Source: an uncultured Bacteroidales bacterium
GTDB lineage: Bacteria; Bacteroidota; Bacteroidia; Bacteroidales; F082
Reading direction: 5' to 3'
DNA length: 64,000 bases
NCBI GenBank assembly: GCA_905234765.1
Contig: CAJOIF010000007.1
Coordinates: 1-64,000, forward strand
Shown: one piece after another, positions 27,472-37,000 of the stretch
Layout: each line of letters begins with the position of its first letter
Numbering within the stretch: position 1 is the stretch's first letter
The notes under the pieces: generated by a model
Databases searched by the model: none
What the model was told of the DNA's origin: nothing
What the model saw: only the letters and a program-made list of their open reading frames with translations
Translations under genes and position numbers: made by a program

Positions 27472-28587
27472 TTATCTTCTCGCATCCACAGCGTTAGCAT
27501 AAATGCCCAAGAAGATTTCCTCCAACTCTTTGCGATTCATGTCTGGATACTCATTCATCCAATCCATGTATTTAAGGAAGGCGGCCTTTTGCTCAGCGGT
27601 GTAATGTTCGGCATAGGTCGTGGTTCCGCTGCGAAGGTCGTGGGCAATGTAATTATTTGGATGGAGATAGAAATGCGGATTGATACGGCTGTCCATCAGC
27701 TCGGCCACACGCTTATAGAACTCGCCTGAGGGGCAGTCGTTCAATGCCTTCAGATCATCCTCTGTGACCCTTGGACAGACATGAAAATGCACATGGCCCT
27801 TCGGCTGCATGATGCCCGTCAGGATGCTGTTGAGGTCCTCGCCCTGCTTCTTTTCGTAATGCCCATTTTTGCGGGTAAGATACAATTCCAAAGTCTTGAG
27901 TTTGTCACACGACTCCCATTCGTAGGACACCGCCACGGGCACGATATTCAGCTCTGCCAACGACACCACACGGTCGTCACGACGACTCATGCCAAACATC
28001 TTGATGATGGCGGGGTCTGTCGCGTCATTGCCGTCTTTGGTGCGGCCGTTGCGCTGCGCAATCCACACGGATTCGTTTTCCTCCGTGATGACATGACGCA
28101 TATACTCCGACATGTGTAACATGCTGTTGTAGAATTCCTTGGGTGTGCCGCCACGCTCGGTACGGAACATCTTGTTGACCTTACCGAAATCGATAACAAA
28201 AGGATGGCACATCAGGTTGCTGCCGAAGGTGATCTGACAGGTGTTTTGCCCCACCTCGTTCAGGATGTACTGCAAAAACATGGCATCGAGAACGATGTCG
28301 CGGTGGTTGGAAACGAAAAGATAAGGCTTTTTCTCGTTGATGTTCTCCAACCCCGACCAGTCAAAACCTGTGGTGGTTTTTTTTAACAAAGTCTCAATCA
28401 CCTCTTTGAGCAGACCCAATTGGAATTCTTTCAGGGTCTTTATGCCGCGGATGCGTTCGCGAAGCGCCTCGGCGGGTACGCCGAGATATTGGGCGATGGC
28501 GGGAATCACCTCGCTGTCGGCCATGCGTTGCGTCGCTGCAGGAATCTCATCCGCATTAAAGGGTCTGATGTCGTCGAAATCGGCCAT
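27472..28587 (-). CDS. PlsC-like acyltransferase
   Basis: A 371-aa soluble-looking protein with an acyltransferase core. The catalytic-type block is SNHRDIVLDAMF near residue 93; note the His and Asp are separated by five residues, not the usual four, a variant that may be family-specific. A second block (ESVWIAQRNGRTKDG) fits the substrate-binding motif. It probably acylates glycerol-3-phosphate, lysophosphatidate or a pigment alcohol. Its ATG overlaps the stop of the ligase gene by one base (TAATG), so it is coupled to the pigment cluster, while gpsA follows downstream. Confidence 0.75.
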   Translation of the reverse strand: MADFDDIRPFNADEIPAATQRMADSEVIPAIAQYLGVPAEALRERIRGIKTLKEFQLGLLKEVIETLLKKTTTGFDWSGLENINEKKPYLFVSNHRDIVLDAMFLQYILNEVGQNTCQITFGSNLMCHPFVIDFGKVNKMFRTERGGTPKEFYNSMLHMSEYMRHVITEENESVWIAQRNGRTKDGNDATDPAIIKMFGMSRRDDRVVSLAELNIVPVAVSYEWESCDKLKTLELYLTRKNGHYEKKQGEDLNSILTGIMQPKGHVHFHVCPRVTEDDLKALNDCPSGEFYKRVAELMDSRINPHFYLHPNNYIAHDLRSGTTTYAEHYTAEQKAAFLKYMDWMNEYPDMNRKELEEIFLGIYANAVDARR

Positions 28588-29888
28588 TACTTGTTCCTTA
28601 AATCGATGAATTTAATAGGTTTGCGGGTCTTGGCGGGGAAATTGATCTTTTGTATCTCTTCCACAGGATGCACCTCGATTTGCGGTGCCACACGAATGCG
28701 TGAGCGGAAGCTGTCTTTCAATATCTTGACCACGTCGAAGTCAGGCTCATATTTTAAGCCGATTTTCACTACGACATCATCGGTGCCGGCTTCACTTTGG
28801 CGCACTTCTATGACATAGTTTTCAACGAAATCCGTATTGTCGAGCACGTCGTTGATCGCAGGCGGGTAAAGCGTTGTGCCTTTCAGCTTGATCATGTTGT
28901 TCTTACGACCCACAAGCGGCGTGAGACGGTATGAATTACGACCGCACTTGCATTGGTCAATGATCTTCGCGGCGATGTCGCCCGTGCGGAAACGCAGCAG
29001 CGGCATACCTTCCACGCCAAGGGTGGTGACCACGATTTCGCCTGGCTGCCCATCGGGAACGGGCAGGCCATCCTCGCCGATGATTTCAACGATGATAAGC
29101 TCGGGGTGGACATGGCCACCGAGACCGTACTCACACTCCGAGAAGGTGGCGCCCATTTCCGTCGAGGAATAGGTGGCAAAGAGCTGCACATCCCATTTCT
29201 CCTTGATCTTCTTGCCCAAGAGGTTGAGTTCGAAGTTCTGGTCGCGCAAGCCCTCACCGATGCCTATGATACGGCGGATGCTGCTGCTCTTGTAGTCGAT
29301 GTTGTGCTCCTCGGCATATTCTATCAACCTCAAGATAAACGAAGGCACACACATGATGGTGTCGGGCTTGATGCGACGTATGGTGTCCCATTGCAGCTCA
29401 GGGATGCCGTTGCCCACACGGATGACGCCAGCGCCGAGTTCACGCAAACCCAAGAAATAAGCCAGTCCCGCCATGAAACGCTTGTCGAGGGTGGTCATCA
29501 GCTGCACCACATCGCCAGGTTTCACGCCAGCGCATTCAAAAGACTTCTTCTCATTATATGCCAAGCGCTGCAGGTCTTTCTCCGTACAGCCAAAAGTGAC
29601 AGGGTCGCCAAGCGTACCCGAAGTGGTGATATAGTCGATGACCTTGTCTTTCGGACAGCAGAGGAACTCGTCATTGAACAGTTGCAAGTCTTTCTTCTCG
29701 GTGAACGGAATCTTCACCAAATCCTCAATGTGTTGGATTTTGTCGATATGGATGCCATAGCTCTTAAACATCCGCTGGTAATACGGCGAATGGGCTTGCA
29801 GATATACCAAAGCCTCTTGCAGAAGTTGCTCTTGATAGGCCTTGATTTCTTCTACGGATTTATACTCTATGTCGTTAGTATTCATCAT
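28587..29888 (-). CDS. PaaK-like AMP-forming acid-CoA ligase
   Basis: A 433-aa member of the adenylate-forming superfamily, phenylacetate-CoA ligase type. Visible features are the TTSGTLGDPVTFG phosphate-binding loop near residue 88, ATYSSTEMGATF near 240, GEIVVTTLG and the RTGD motif near 300. PaaK-type enzymes activate aromatic acids, so in this cluster it is a good candidate to activate 4-hydroxycinnamate from the lyase before loading on the carrier protein. That role is inference; it could act on another acid. It lies 1 nt after the esterase stop. Confidence 0.85.
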   Translation of the reverse strand: MMNTNDIEYKSVEEIKAYQEQLLQEALVYLQAHSPYYQRMFKSYGIHIDKIQHIEDLVKIPFTEKKDLQLFNDEFLCCPKDKVIDYITTSGTLGDPVTFGCTEKDLQRLAYNEKKSFECAGVKPGDVVQLMTTLDKRFMAGLAYFLGLRELGAGVIRVGNGIPELQWDTIRRIKPDTIMCVPSFILRLIEYAEEHNIDYKSSSIRRIIGIGEGLRDQNFELNLLGKKIKEKWDVQLFATYSSTEMGATFSECEYGLGGHVHPELIIVEIIGEDGLPVPDGQPGEIVVTTLGVEGMPLLRFRTGDIAAKIIDQCKCGRNSYRLTPLVGRKNNMIKLKGTTLYPPAINDVLDNTDFVENYVIEVRQSEAGTDDVVVKIGLKYEPDFDVVKILKDSFRSRIRVAPQIEVHPVEEIQKINFPAKTRKPIKFIDLRNK

Positions 29889-29889
29889 A

Positions 29890-30783
29890 TTAAAACACTT
29901 CTTTGATCCACTTCAAAAACTCGTTTTTCCATTGGCGGCATTCTGCCGTTCCTTTTTCTTCGCTGGCACCAAAACCGTGTCCACCCGTCTGGTATTGGAT
30001 GTAACGATGGTTGACATGATTCGCTGTCAGGGCGGAATCCAGCAAAATCGAATTGTGGTATTCCACTATGGGGTCGTCGACGCAATTGACCAGAAAGACA
30101 GGCGGGCAGTCGGCAGGAATATGGCATTCCAGCGAGAGTGAGTCTATCATCGTCGGGTTATGATGGCGTTTCTCGCTGAGCAAGGCCCTACGTGAGCGCT
30201 TGTGGACATAAGGTTCACGCATGGTCACCACGGGATAGATGGGAGCCACGAAGGTGGGCTTGAGGCTAACTTTGGTGTCGATACCTATCGCTTTCAAATA
30301 GTCGAATTCATTGAAACAAGCCGCCGACATCACCAGATGACCTCCTGCCGAGAAGCCCATCATTCCCACCATGTCGGGGTTGATTTGGTACTCATTGGCA
30401 TGTTCGCGCACCCATTGCAAGGCGCGTTGCGCATCGGTAATCATGTCAGGATATTGCTTACCGCGAAAAATGATGCGGTGATGCCAGAAATAGGCGCCAA
30501 AACCGATGGCACGGTAACGCAGCACAAAGGCCGAGATGCCGTTGCTCTGCAGCCACTGCGCCACGCCGTCACCTTCGGTCTCTTCGTCGAGCCAGCAATA
30601 ACTGCCGCCTGGACAAACGATGACGGCCATACCCGTTGTATTGTCCTCGGCCAAATAAGGCGTCAGCGTGACTTGCTTGCCATGATTGACATCAAAACCT
30701 TCCCACAAAGCGACGCTTTCTTGGGCAAAGGCTTGTCCAATAAAAAACAAAAACAGACCAAAAAACAATACTTTACGGATCAT
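29890..30783 (-). CDS. Secreted alpha/beta-hydrolase (esterase-like)
   Basis: A 297-aa hydrolase with a signal peptide (ending AFAQ). The oxyanion block is CPGGSYCW, the nucleophile elbow is GFSAGG, and the later acid (CVDDPIVEYHNS) and histidine (GGHGFGA) complete a Ser-Asp-His triad, as in BD-FAE/acetylxylan-esterase-like lipases. The ATG at 30783 overlaps the upstream stop (TGATG). In other polyene clusters small esterases or thioesterases release or edit acyl chains; a periplasmic role here is plausible but unproven. Confidence 0.85.
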   Translation of the reverse strand: MIRKVLFFGLFLFFIGQAFAQESVALWEGFDVNHGKQVTLTPYLAEDNTTGMAVIVCPGGSYCWLDEETEGDGVAQWLQSNGISAFVLRYRAIGFGAYFWHHRIIFRGKQYPDMITDAQRALQWVREHANEYQINPDMVGMMGFSAGGHLVMSAACFNEFDYLKAIGIDTKVSLKPTFVAPIYPVVTMREPYVHKRSRRALLSEKRHHNPTMIDSLSLECHIPADCPPVFLVNCVDDPIVEYHNSILLDSALTANHVNHRYIQYQTGGHGFGASEEKGTAECRQWKNEFLKWIKEVF

Positions 30784-31145
30784 CACTTGCTCAAAATCTT
30801 CATCACCTCCTCCTTGGAGAGTTGGCGATACTTGTGTTGCATATCGGCGAAGAAATCCACTTGGAAATATTCCTCGTCATAAAACGACAATTTGGAATTG
30901 GTGTTGGGCGTACATTCAAGATACACGATGTCTTCCAGTTTCAGACCCTTGGCCTCACAAATCTGGTCGGCGAGTTTCTTTCCCGCATAGGTAACAGAAG
31001 TACCAGGGTTTTCTTGGTACAGTTCCGTGACGATAACGTATTTCTTGCCTTCCACTTCCCTGATTTTCAAGCCACAGGTAGATTCCAAGTCCCATTCGCC
31101 CTTGAAAGGGAAAATCTCATCGTAATATTCTGGTGATACTTTCAT
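30783..31145 (-). CDS. Conserved-looking protein of unknown function
   Basis: 120 aa, soluble, acidic and basic residues mixed, no signal peptide or membrane helix. I do not recognise the family. The segment KGLKLEDIVYLECTPN in the second half and the final KEEVMKILSK helix look well formed. It is translationally coupled to the esterase and lies in the pigment operon, 42 nt after the radical SAM gene stop, that gap being a simple tandem repeat. Confidence 0.6.
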   Translation of the reverse strand: MKVSPEYYDEIFPFKGEWDLESTCGLKIREVEGKKYVIVTELYQENPGTSVTYAGKKLADQICEAKGLKLEDIVYLECTPNTNSKLSFYDEEYFQVDFFADMQHKYRQLSKEEVMKILSK

Positions 31146-31154
31146 TTATTCAAA

Positions 31155-31181
31155 ATTGAGAATTGAGAATTGAGAATTGAC
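31155..31181. repeat. GAGAATT tandem repeat
   Basis: Three to four copies of attgaga in tandem fill the gap between two cluster genes. The same motif occurs at 2897-2950. Confidence 0.7.
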
Positions 31182-31187
31182 AATTTA

Positions 31188-32525
31188 TCAACATTCGGCA
31201 TTCTTGATTACCAGCTTTTGGCTTTCTGTTCTAACGTTGACATTGCGCTTGCTGCGGTCCACATCGCGGCCGAACGACTTGTTGATCAACTTACGGTCGC
31301 GCGGACGGTAGGTGCCTTCTTCCATCTCACGCAAAGCCACGTTGCAGAACAGGCGGAACATCTTGGATTCCTGGGTCTCAGAGGCATAGAAGCTCTTCCA
31401 AGCATATTCATAGAGGTCTTGCAGCTTTTCGGGCGACATGTGCTTGGGCTGATACACCACCTGACCGGCGTTGTAGTGGTCCCAGTCGAAGTCGAAGATA
31501 CGGCCTTGACGCAACAGGTCGTCGTGACCCTTGGTGTGCGGGAACGGCGCAAAGATGGTGAATTCGGCCAAGTCGAGGTCGATTTCACCAAGGAAGTCGA
31601 TGAGGCGCTTGATATCGTCTTCGGTCTGGTTGTCGAGGCCAAAGAGGATGGTGCCTTCCACGCCGATGCCATAGTCATGATAGCGTTTCACGCGTTCCTT
31701 GATGTAGTCGGAGGTGTCATAAACAGCTTGGTAGACATACCATGCACCAGCCTTGGCGGCCAAGTCGAGCACTTCGGGATCGTCTTCGATGGTGTGGCTG
31801 ATCCACTTCTTCTTCAGCGGCGCAATGGCACGGAAGAGGTCCATCTCCCACTGCTTGTCCTGAGCCAACGAGTTGTCGACGATGAATAAACGGTTGTTTT
31901 CGATGCCAGCCATGTCTTCCACCACCTTGTCGACAGGACGCGGGCGGAACTTACGGCCACCGAGATACGACACGGCGCAAGGATAGCAGCTGAAACGGCA
32001 GCCACGCGAGGCGTTGAAGAGGTCGACCATCTGCACGCCCTTGTGGTTGTATAGCTCGCGCTTGTACAAATCACGACGGCAGGGACCCACCGTGGCGATG
32101 TCGGGCATGTTGCCGATGTAGTTGTAAATCTTCTTCAAACAGCCGTTTTTCCAGTCTTGGATGACTTGTTCGGAGCGGCCTTCCGACTCACCCAAGAACA
32201 CGCTGTCGACATGGTTCACCATCTCTTCGGCGTGAAGCATGGTGGAGATACCTCCGGCAAGCACTTTCTTGCCGCGTTTGTGGTATTCATCAGCGATGGC
32301 CCAACCGCGTTTCACCTGTGTGGTGAGCATCATCGAGAGTGCCACAAGGTCGCATTCTTCGTCAAAATCGATGGCTTCCACGTTTTCATCCGTGAAAGAA
32401 ATGTCGACATACTCCGGTAGGGTGGCCGCAAAAGCCACAGGGCCGTGAGGAGGCAAGTTGAAAGTCGTCTGACCCGGCAACTTGTTCCATTTCGGGTAAA
32501 TGAGTTTAAGCTTTATCTTTTCCAT
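31188..32525 (-). CDS. B12-binding-type radical SAM protein
   Basis: A 445-aa radical SAM enzyme. The start at 32525 (MEKIKLKLIYPKW) is typical of the family. Residues about 1-140 resemble a cobalamin-binding Rossmann domain (KKVLAGGISTMLHAEEM, VDSVFLGE), though no DxHxxG base-off motif is seen. The [4Fe-4S] site is CRFSCYPC (CX3CX2C) near residue 184, and IGVEGTILFGLDNQTEDD fits the SAM barrel. A related enzyme group includes methylases and ring-forming enzymes. Its presence in a polyene pigment cluster suggests a tailoring step, unspecified. A -7 box (32544-32551) upstream allows separate transcription. Confidence 0.8.
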   Translation of the reverse strand: MEKIKLKLIYPKWNKLPGQTTFNLPPHGPVAFAATLPEYVDISFTDENVEAIDFDEECDLVALSMMLTTQVKRGWAIADEYHKRGKKVLAGGISTMLHAEEMVNHVDSVFLGESEGRSEQVIQDWKNGCLKKIYNYIGNMPDIATVGPCRRDLYKRELYNHKGVQMVDLFNASRGCRFSCYPCAVSYLGGRKFRPRPVDKVVEDMAGIENNRLFIVDNSLAQDKQWEMDLFRAIAPLKKKWISHTIEDDPEVLDLAAKAGAWYVYQAVYDTSDYIKERVKRYHDYGIGVEGTILFGLDNQTEDDIKRLIDFLGEIDLDLAEFTIFAPFPHTKGHDDLLRQGRIFDFDWDHYNAGQVVYQPKHMSPEKLQDLYEYAWKSFYASETQESKMFRLFCNVALREMEEGTYRPRDRKLINKSFGRDVDRSKRNVNVRTESQKLVIKNAEC

Positions 32526-32543
32526 TTCATATTGTTGATTGTG

Positions 32544-32551
32544 CAAAATTA
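32544..32551 (-). promoter_or_regulatory. Candidate internal -7 box in the pigment cluster
   Basis: Minus-strand TAATTTTG fits TAnnTTTG, 18 nt before the radical SAM ATG. No -33 box recognised. Confidence 0.35.
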
Positions 32552-32555
32552 CAAA

Positions 32556-34070
32556 TTATTCTTTACGCATGACTTTTTCGTTAATTTTATGAATGATTAT
32601 ATTTGTGCCGACAATAGCTTCGGCTGTTTGGATAGCTGTGAGCGACACGCCGCACAAGCCATGGAAATTGACATTTTGTCCTGTCAAAAACAAATTCTTG
32701 ACCTTCGTATAGACCGATAGGGTTGACAGCATCACATCGTTACAATCTTTTTGGAAACCATAGCATGAGCCGCCGCTATTGCCATAAAAATCGCGTATGG
32801 TCAACGGCGACGAGGCAAAACAATCCTCAATGCTGTTACGGAAACCTGGATGAACCTCTTCCATGCGGTCAAGCACTTTATCCATCATGGTTTGCTTCCA
32901 TGCTTTGTAACTGTCACCACGGTTTCCCGTGCGGGTGTTTTCCCATGGTCGAACCCATTCATAATCCATCATAACAATGAATATCAATGTTTTGGCATAG
33001 TCATCCTGATGCTCAACCGGTGGGGTTAAATAGATAATGCCAGAAGGCCAGTTTTCGGGGCTGGTTTTTGTAAAATCAACTGCGTTATCGTAGGTTTTGT
33101 AATAATAGTTCACCTGATTATAATACGGAAACGCCTTTTCTTTGAACTTGACAAAAACCGGAAAGAAAGAACATGAGTCCTGCATTGAATTAATACGGTT
33201 TTTGAAAGCCTTGGGAAAAGCTTTTTCATCAACAAGACGCAACAACACATTGGGGTGAACATCGGAAATATAATGGTCGGCATGATAAATGTTGCCGTTT
33301 TTGGTGACGACACTTGTTACCAGATGGTCTTCCACGTTGATTCTAACCACTTCTTCTCCGGAAAGTATCTTTCCTCCTGCGTCTTCAATCAGTTTTTTCA
33401 AAGCACGAACAGCTTGTTGGCTGCCACCGATAAATTGGAACGTGCCATTGATGTGAAGCACAGAAAGTAGGGCACCCAAAAAAGCCGGTGAAATGCCTTT
33501 CTTGCCACTATATAAGGGACAAAGATAGGTCATCAAGCCTTTCAATTTGGGGTTGGTGAGATAGGCATCTATTAACTCGTCGAAAGGACGAGAAAAATCA
33601 TCGCTGAAACTAGGTAATACCTCATTATTGGTCTCATGAAGATAGAACAAGCCTCCTTCTTCCGTGATTTCGTAAAGCCTGTTGATATAGGCCTTAATAC
33701 TATCCTTTTCCTCTGGAAAGACAGATGACAAATATTCTATGAACCTTTCCTTTCCTGTTGGGAAACGATATGTGGCATCATCTTCCGCAATCCTAATCAC
33801 ATCAAAGGCATCTTTGTCCATCGCTTGAAGCGGAATGCTATCCAAAATGCCCAAATAATCAAATATTTTGTGCAGACTTCCGCCTTCTTGAAAGCCGCCA
33901 AACACATGCATTCCCGATGGATAACTTGCACCATGATGCGTAAAAGTCTGCAAACCACCACCAATGAGGACATTTTTTTCCAAGATGGTCACTTGATAGC
34001 CTTCTTTGGCCAACAATGCCCCTGTCACTAAGCCGCCAGTACCACCCCCGATGATTAAGCATGTTTTCAT
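32556..34070 (-). CDS. CrtI-like FAD-dependent oxidoreductase
   Basis: A 504-aa flavoprotein of the phytoene desaturase/retinol saturase type. It starts with the FAD-binding motif IIGGGTGGLVTGALLAKEGYQV and continues LEKNVLIGGGLQTF. The second FAD contact region near the C-terminus includes LFLTGQNVNFHGLCGV. Family members desaturate, isomerise or saturate long conjugated chains, so it likely acts on the aryl polyene. The ATG overlaps the exporter stop by 4 nt (ATGA). Confidence 0.85.
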   Translation of the reverse strand: MKTCLIIGGGTGGLVTGALLAKEGYQVTILEKNVLIGGGLQTFTHHGASYPSGMHVFGGFQEGGSLHKIFDYLGILDSIPLQAMDKDAFDVIRIAEDDATYRFPTGKERFIEYLSSVFPEEKDSIKAYINRLYEITEEGGLFYLHETNNEVLPSFSDDFSRPFDELIDAYLTNPKLKGLMTYLCPLYSGKKGISPAFLGALLSVLHINGTFQFIGGSQQAVRALKKLIEDAGGKILSGEEVVRINVEDHLVTSVVTKNGNIYHADHYISDVHPNVLLRLVDEKAFPKAFKNRINSMQDSCSFFPVFVKFKEKAFPYYNQVNYYYKTYDNAVDFTKTSPENWPSGIIYLTPPVEHQDDYAKTLIFIVMMDYEWVRPWENTRTGNRGDSYKAWKQTMMDKVLDRMEEVHPGFRNSIEDCFASSPLTIRDFYGNSGGSCYGFQKDCNDVMLSTLSVYTKVKNLFLTGQNVNFHGLCGVSLTAIQTAEAIVGTNIIIHKINEKVMRKE

Positions 34071-37000
34071 TTCATAAACGATTGAGTGTCAATAATGTAT
34101 TCACAATCAGGCAATTCCTGTTCATTGGAAAGGAAATGCAAGTTGTTGGGGATGTAACTGGTATGAGAAGCTATCAAATGCTTATCTTCTTCGGCTTCAA
34201 CCGCATAGACCTGAGTGTCGCGATGCACCAAGGCAATCGTCCAAGCCAATTCACCAATGCCGCTGTTTTGCACCACGATATTTTGTTGTTTCAAAGTGTC
34301 GATGTCCGAGGCATGGGTGCGGATACGTTTCAGGTTGCGACGGCATTCTCGTTCCGTTTCGTTGCCTTTGTAAATATACTTGTAACGCACAAATGGCAGC
34401 ACATATTCGGTATTTTCTCTCTGACAGCGAATTTCCGCGAAATGTTCGATATAGTACTTGTGGAACTGCGATGTCAAGGCTCGAGTCTCCATTGCTTTCA
34501 CTTCCTCAGCAGTCATCCTTTGCCCGATTTCCACATACAATTGGCCTTCGCGCAACACAAAGTCCTTCTTAGGCATCACATGATTGGCTCCGTGGATGAA
34601 AACGGGCAAAATATCCACATCCAAGGCCTGAGCCAATTGAAAGGCGCCTTTATGGAAACGAAGGATGTCACCCGTTTCTGAGCGCGTACCTTCAGGAAAA
34701 ACCACCACCGAATAGCCTCGCTCAACCAGTTTTTTGAGTCGTTCCACGTTTTTGTCGTAACCATCGGAAACCGGATAATATTCCGCATAACGAATAGGAA
34801 TGCCATAAACTGGATTCTTCCAAACCCAATCGGTAGTCAGCAACACCACCTTGGGATGTAGCATGATGGTACACAGCAAGTCGAGGTGCGACTGGTGGTT
34901 GGCGATGATGACGGCAGGGGTATCGAAGGTTTCACCTGTGGTGTTGTTCAAATGGAACTTTACACCGGGCAATATTTTCAAGGCGGTGCGCATAATGCTT
35001 GCGATCATCTTGTGATAACGGTAGCGCTTTTTCTCTGACGGGGGTACCAGCAAGATATAGAGCAGCGTGAAGGGCGTGAAGAGCACAAAAGCGAAGACGA
35101 AAAACACCAAAAACGTCAGAAAGGTGTAGAGCATCCGTTTCAAGGTCAGAGGCACCTGACGTAATTGGCCTTTCTTTTTGGTCAGCCAATTGAAGACAAA
35201 GGGCGGAAGGTAACAAGCCATAAAGACCACCGTGGCCATGCCAATGATGGCTACTTCTGCCAAGGAGCGCATGGCGGGATGCTTTGCAAAAATCAGTGTT
35301 CCTATGCCAATAAACATCAGTATACCACTGAGTATCACACTATTGCGGTAATTCTTTAGCATCTTCTTGCCGTAGGCGTATTCGTAGAGCAAGCCCTCTG
35401 TGATGAATATCGTGTAGTCGTCGCCCTGGCCGAAGATGAAGGTGGCCAAAATGATGTTCACGATATTGAACTTGATGCTACCCAGATGCATGATACCCAA
35501 TATCCAAGTCCATCCTACCGTCAAAGGCAGGAAGGCTAGCAGCGACAGTTCCAGTCGCCCAAACGAGAGGCAGAGGAAGAAGAACACCACAATGCTACAT
35601 ACATAAAGGATATAGTCGAAGTCATCTGACAAGGCTGTGACCAGATTGTTGCCCACATCGCTGATACTGAAGGCAAAACCAGAAGGTCCCTGAGCCTGTC
35701 GAAGGGCCGATACTTCTGGATCGCTTCGTTCCTCGCGATGACGCGAAGCGACACCTTGTTCTTCAATAACTAGTCGTATCTGTTCCTTAACAGCCTCGGA
35801 AGCCTCAAGCGGCACCCGCACAAAATTGACTACTCTAATAATACTGTCATGTTGTAAAGTATAGGTCTGACACAAGGCCTGTAAAGTCTCCATTTCGGTC
35901 TCTGACAAAGGCTCGTAATGCTTAGTAATCCCTTCAATAAACGTAGAAAACGCATCCTCGGTAAAGCCTGCTTTCACCGCTTCACGCCTGACCTCGTCGG
36001 CGACTTCAGGATGCCTTTCCCAAAACGCTTGCCAAAGTATCAAAGACTCTTTTTGCTTTTCGATGGATGGCATCAGTCCATCGGGACCCGATACCGAAGC
36101 ATTGGGGCAATCTGAAAGCAAACGTCGGCAGTTAGCCATTACCTTTTCGTTTTTCGCCAAGGCCTCTTGCGTGGTTTCTCCTTCCGAAACAACATAGATC
36201 AAGTCTGTCTCACCTTCCTTTTGCAGCGACTCGCTCAGCAAATCCAAATCCTTTTGCTGCTGTTGCGTCATGTAGTTGATGTTGTGCAAATCGGCATCAA
36301 ATGCGGTATCTTGGCTGTAATAACTGAGGATCAAGGTGATGATAACCAAAGGCCAAAATGCGTACAATTTGATTTTGCGCCACGTCTCGGAGGGTGCCTT
36401 GCCGTCGTCGACGAAGAGCTTTTTTGTCTTCTTGGGCGCAACGGCAAACAAAGGCAGAAACACCATCACAAAGAGAATGGTGCCCACCAGCATCAAGGCA
36501 CCGAAGAGACCCAAGTCACGCATGGCTTCAGCCTTCACAAAGACAAGGCAGGCAAAAGCCGCAACCGTGGTGATGTTGCCAATGACCAAGGGTTGTATGA
36601 CATCTTTCAAGGCCTCGCGCTTGTCGGGCTCTTGTTTGATATGGTCGAGGTAATGCAAGGGATAGTTGACCGCGATGCCCACGATGACTGAGCCAATGCC
36701 CACCACAATGATGGAGATACTCGACTTGAACAAGGCAATGATGGCCAAAGCAAAAATCCAGCCGAAGAGAATGGAAATACCCAACCAAAGCAGGTTGCGC
36801 TTGCGGGCCATGGTGAACATCAGAATGCCGAAAATCAGCACGAGAGCCAAAGCAACGGAGAGGAAACTGTCTTTCTTGATTTGTTGCGCGTTGGTGACGG
36901 CGATGGTGGGAGCACCCACAGCGGAAATGTGTACATCGGGAGCTGCTGTCTTGGTCTGCTCTATCACCCTTTCAATAAGGTCTACAATCTGTGCGTTGCC

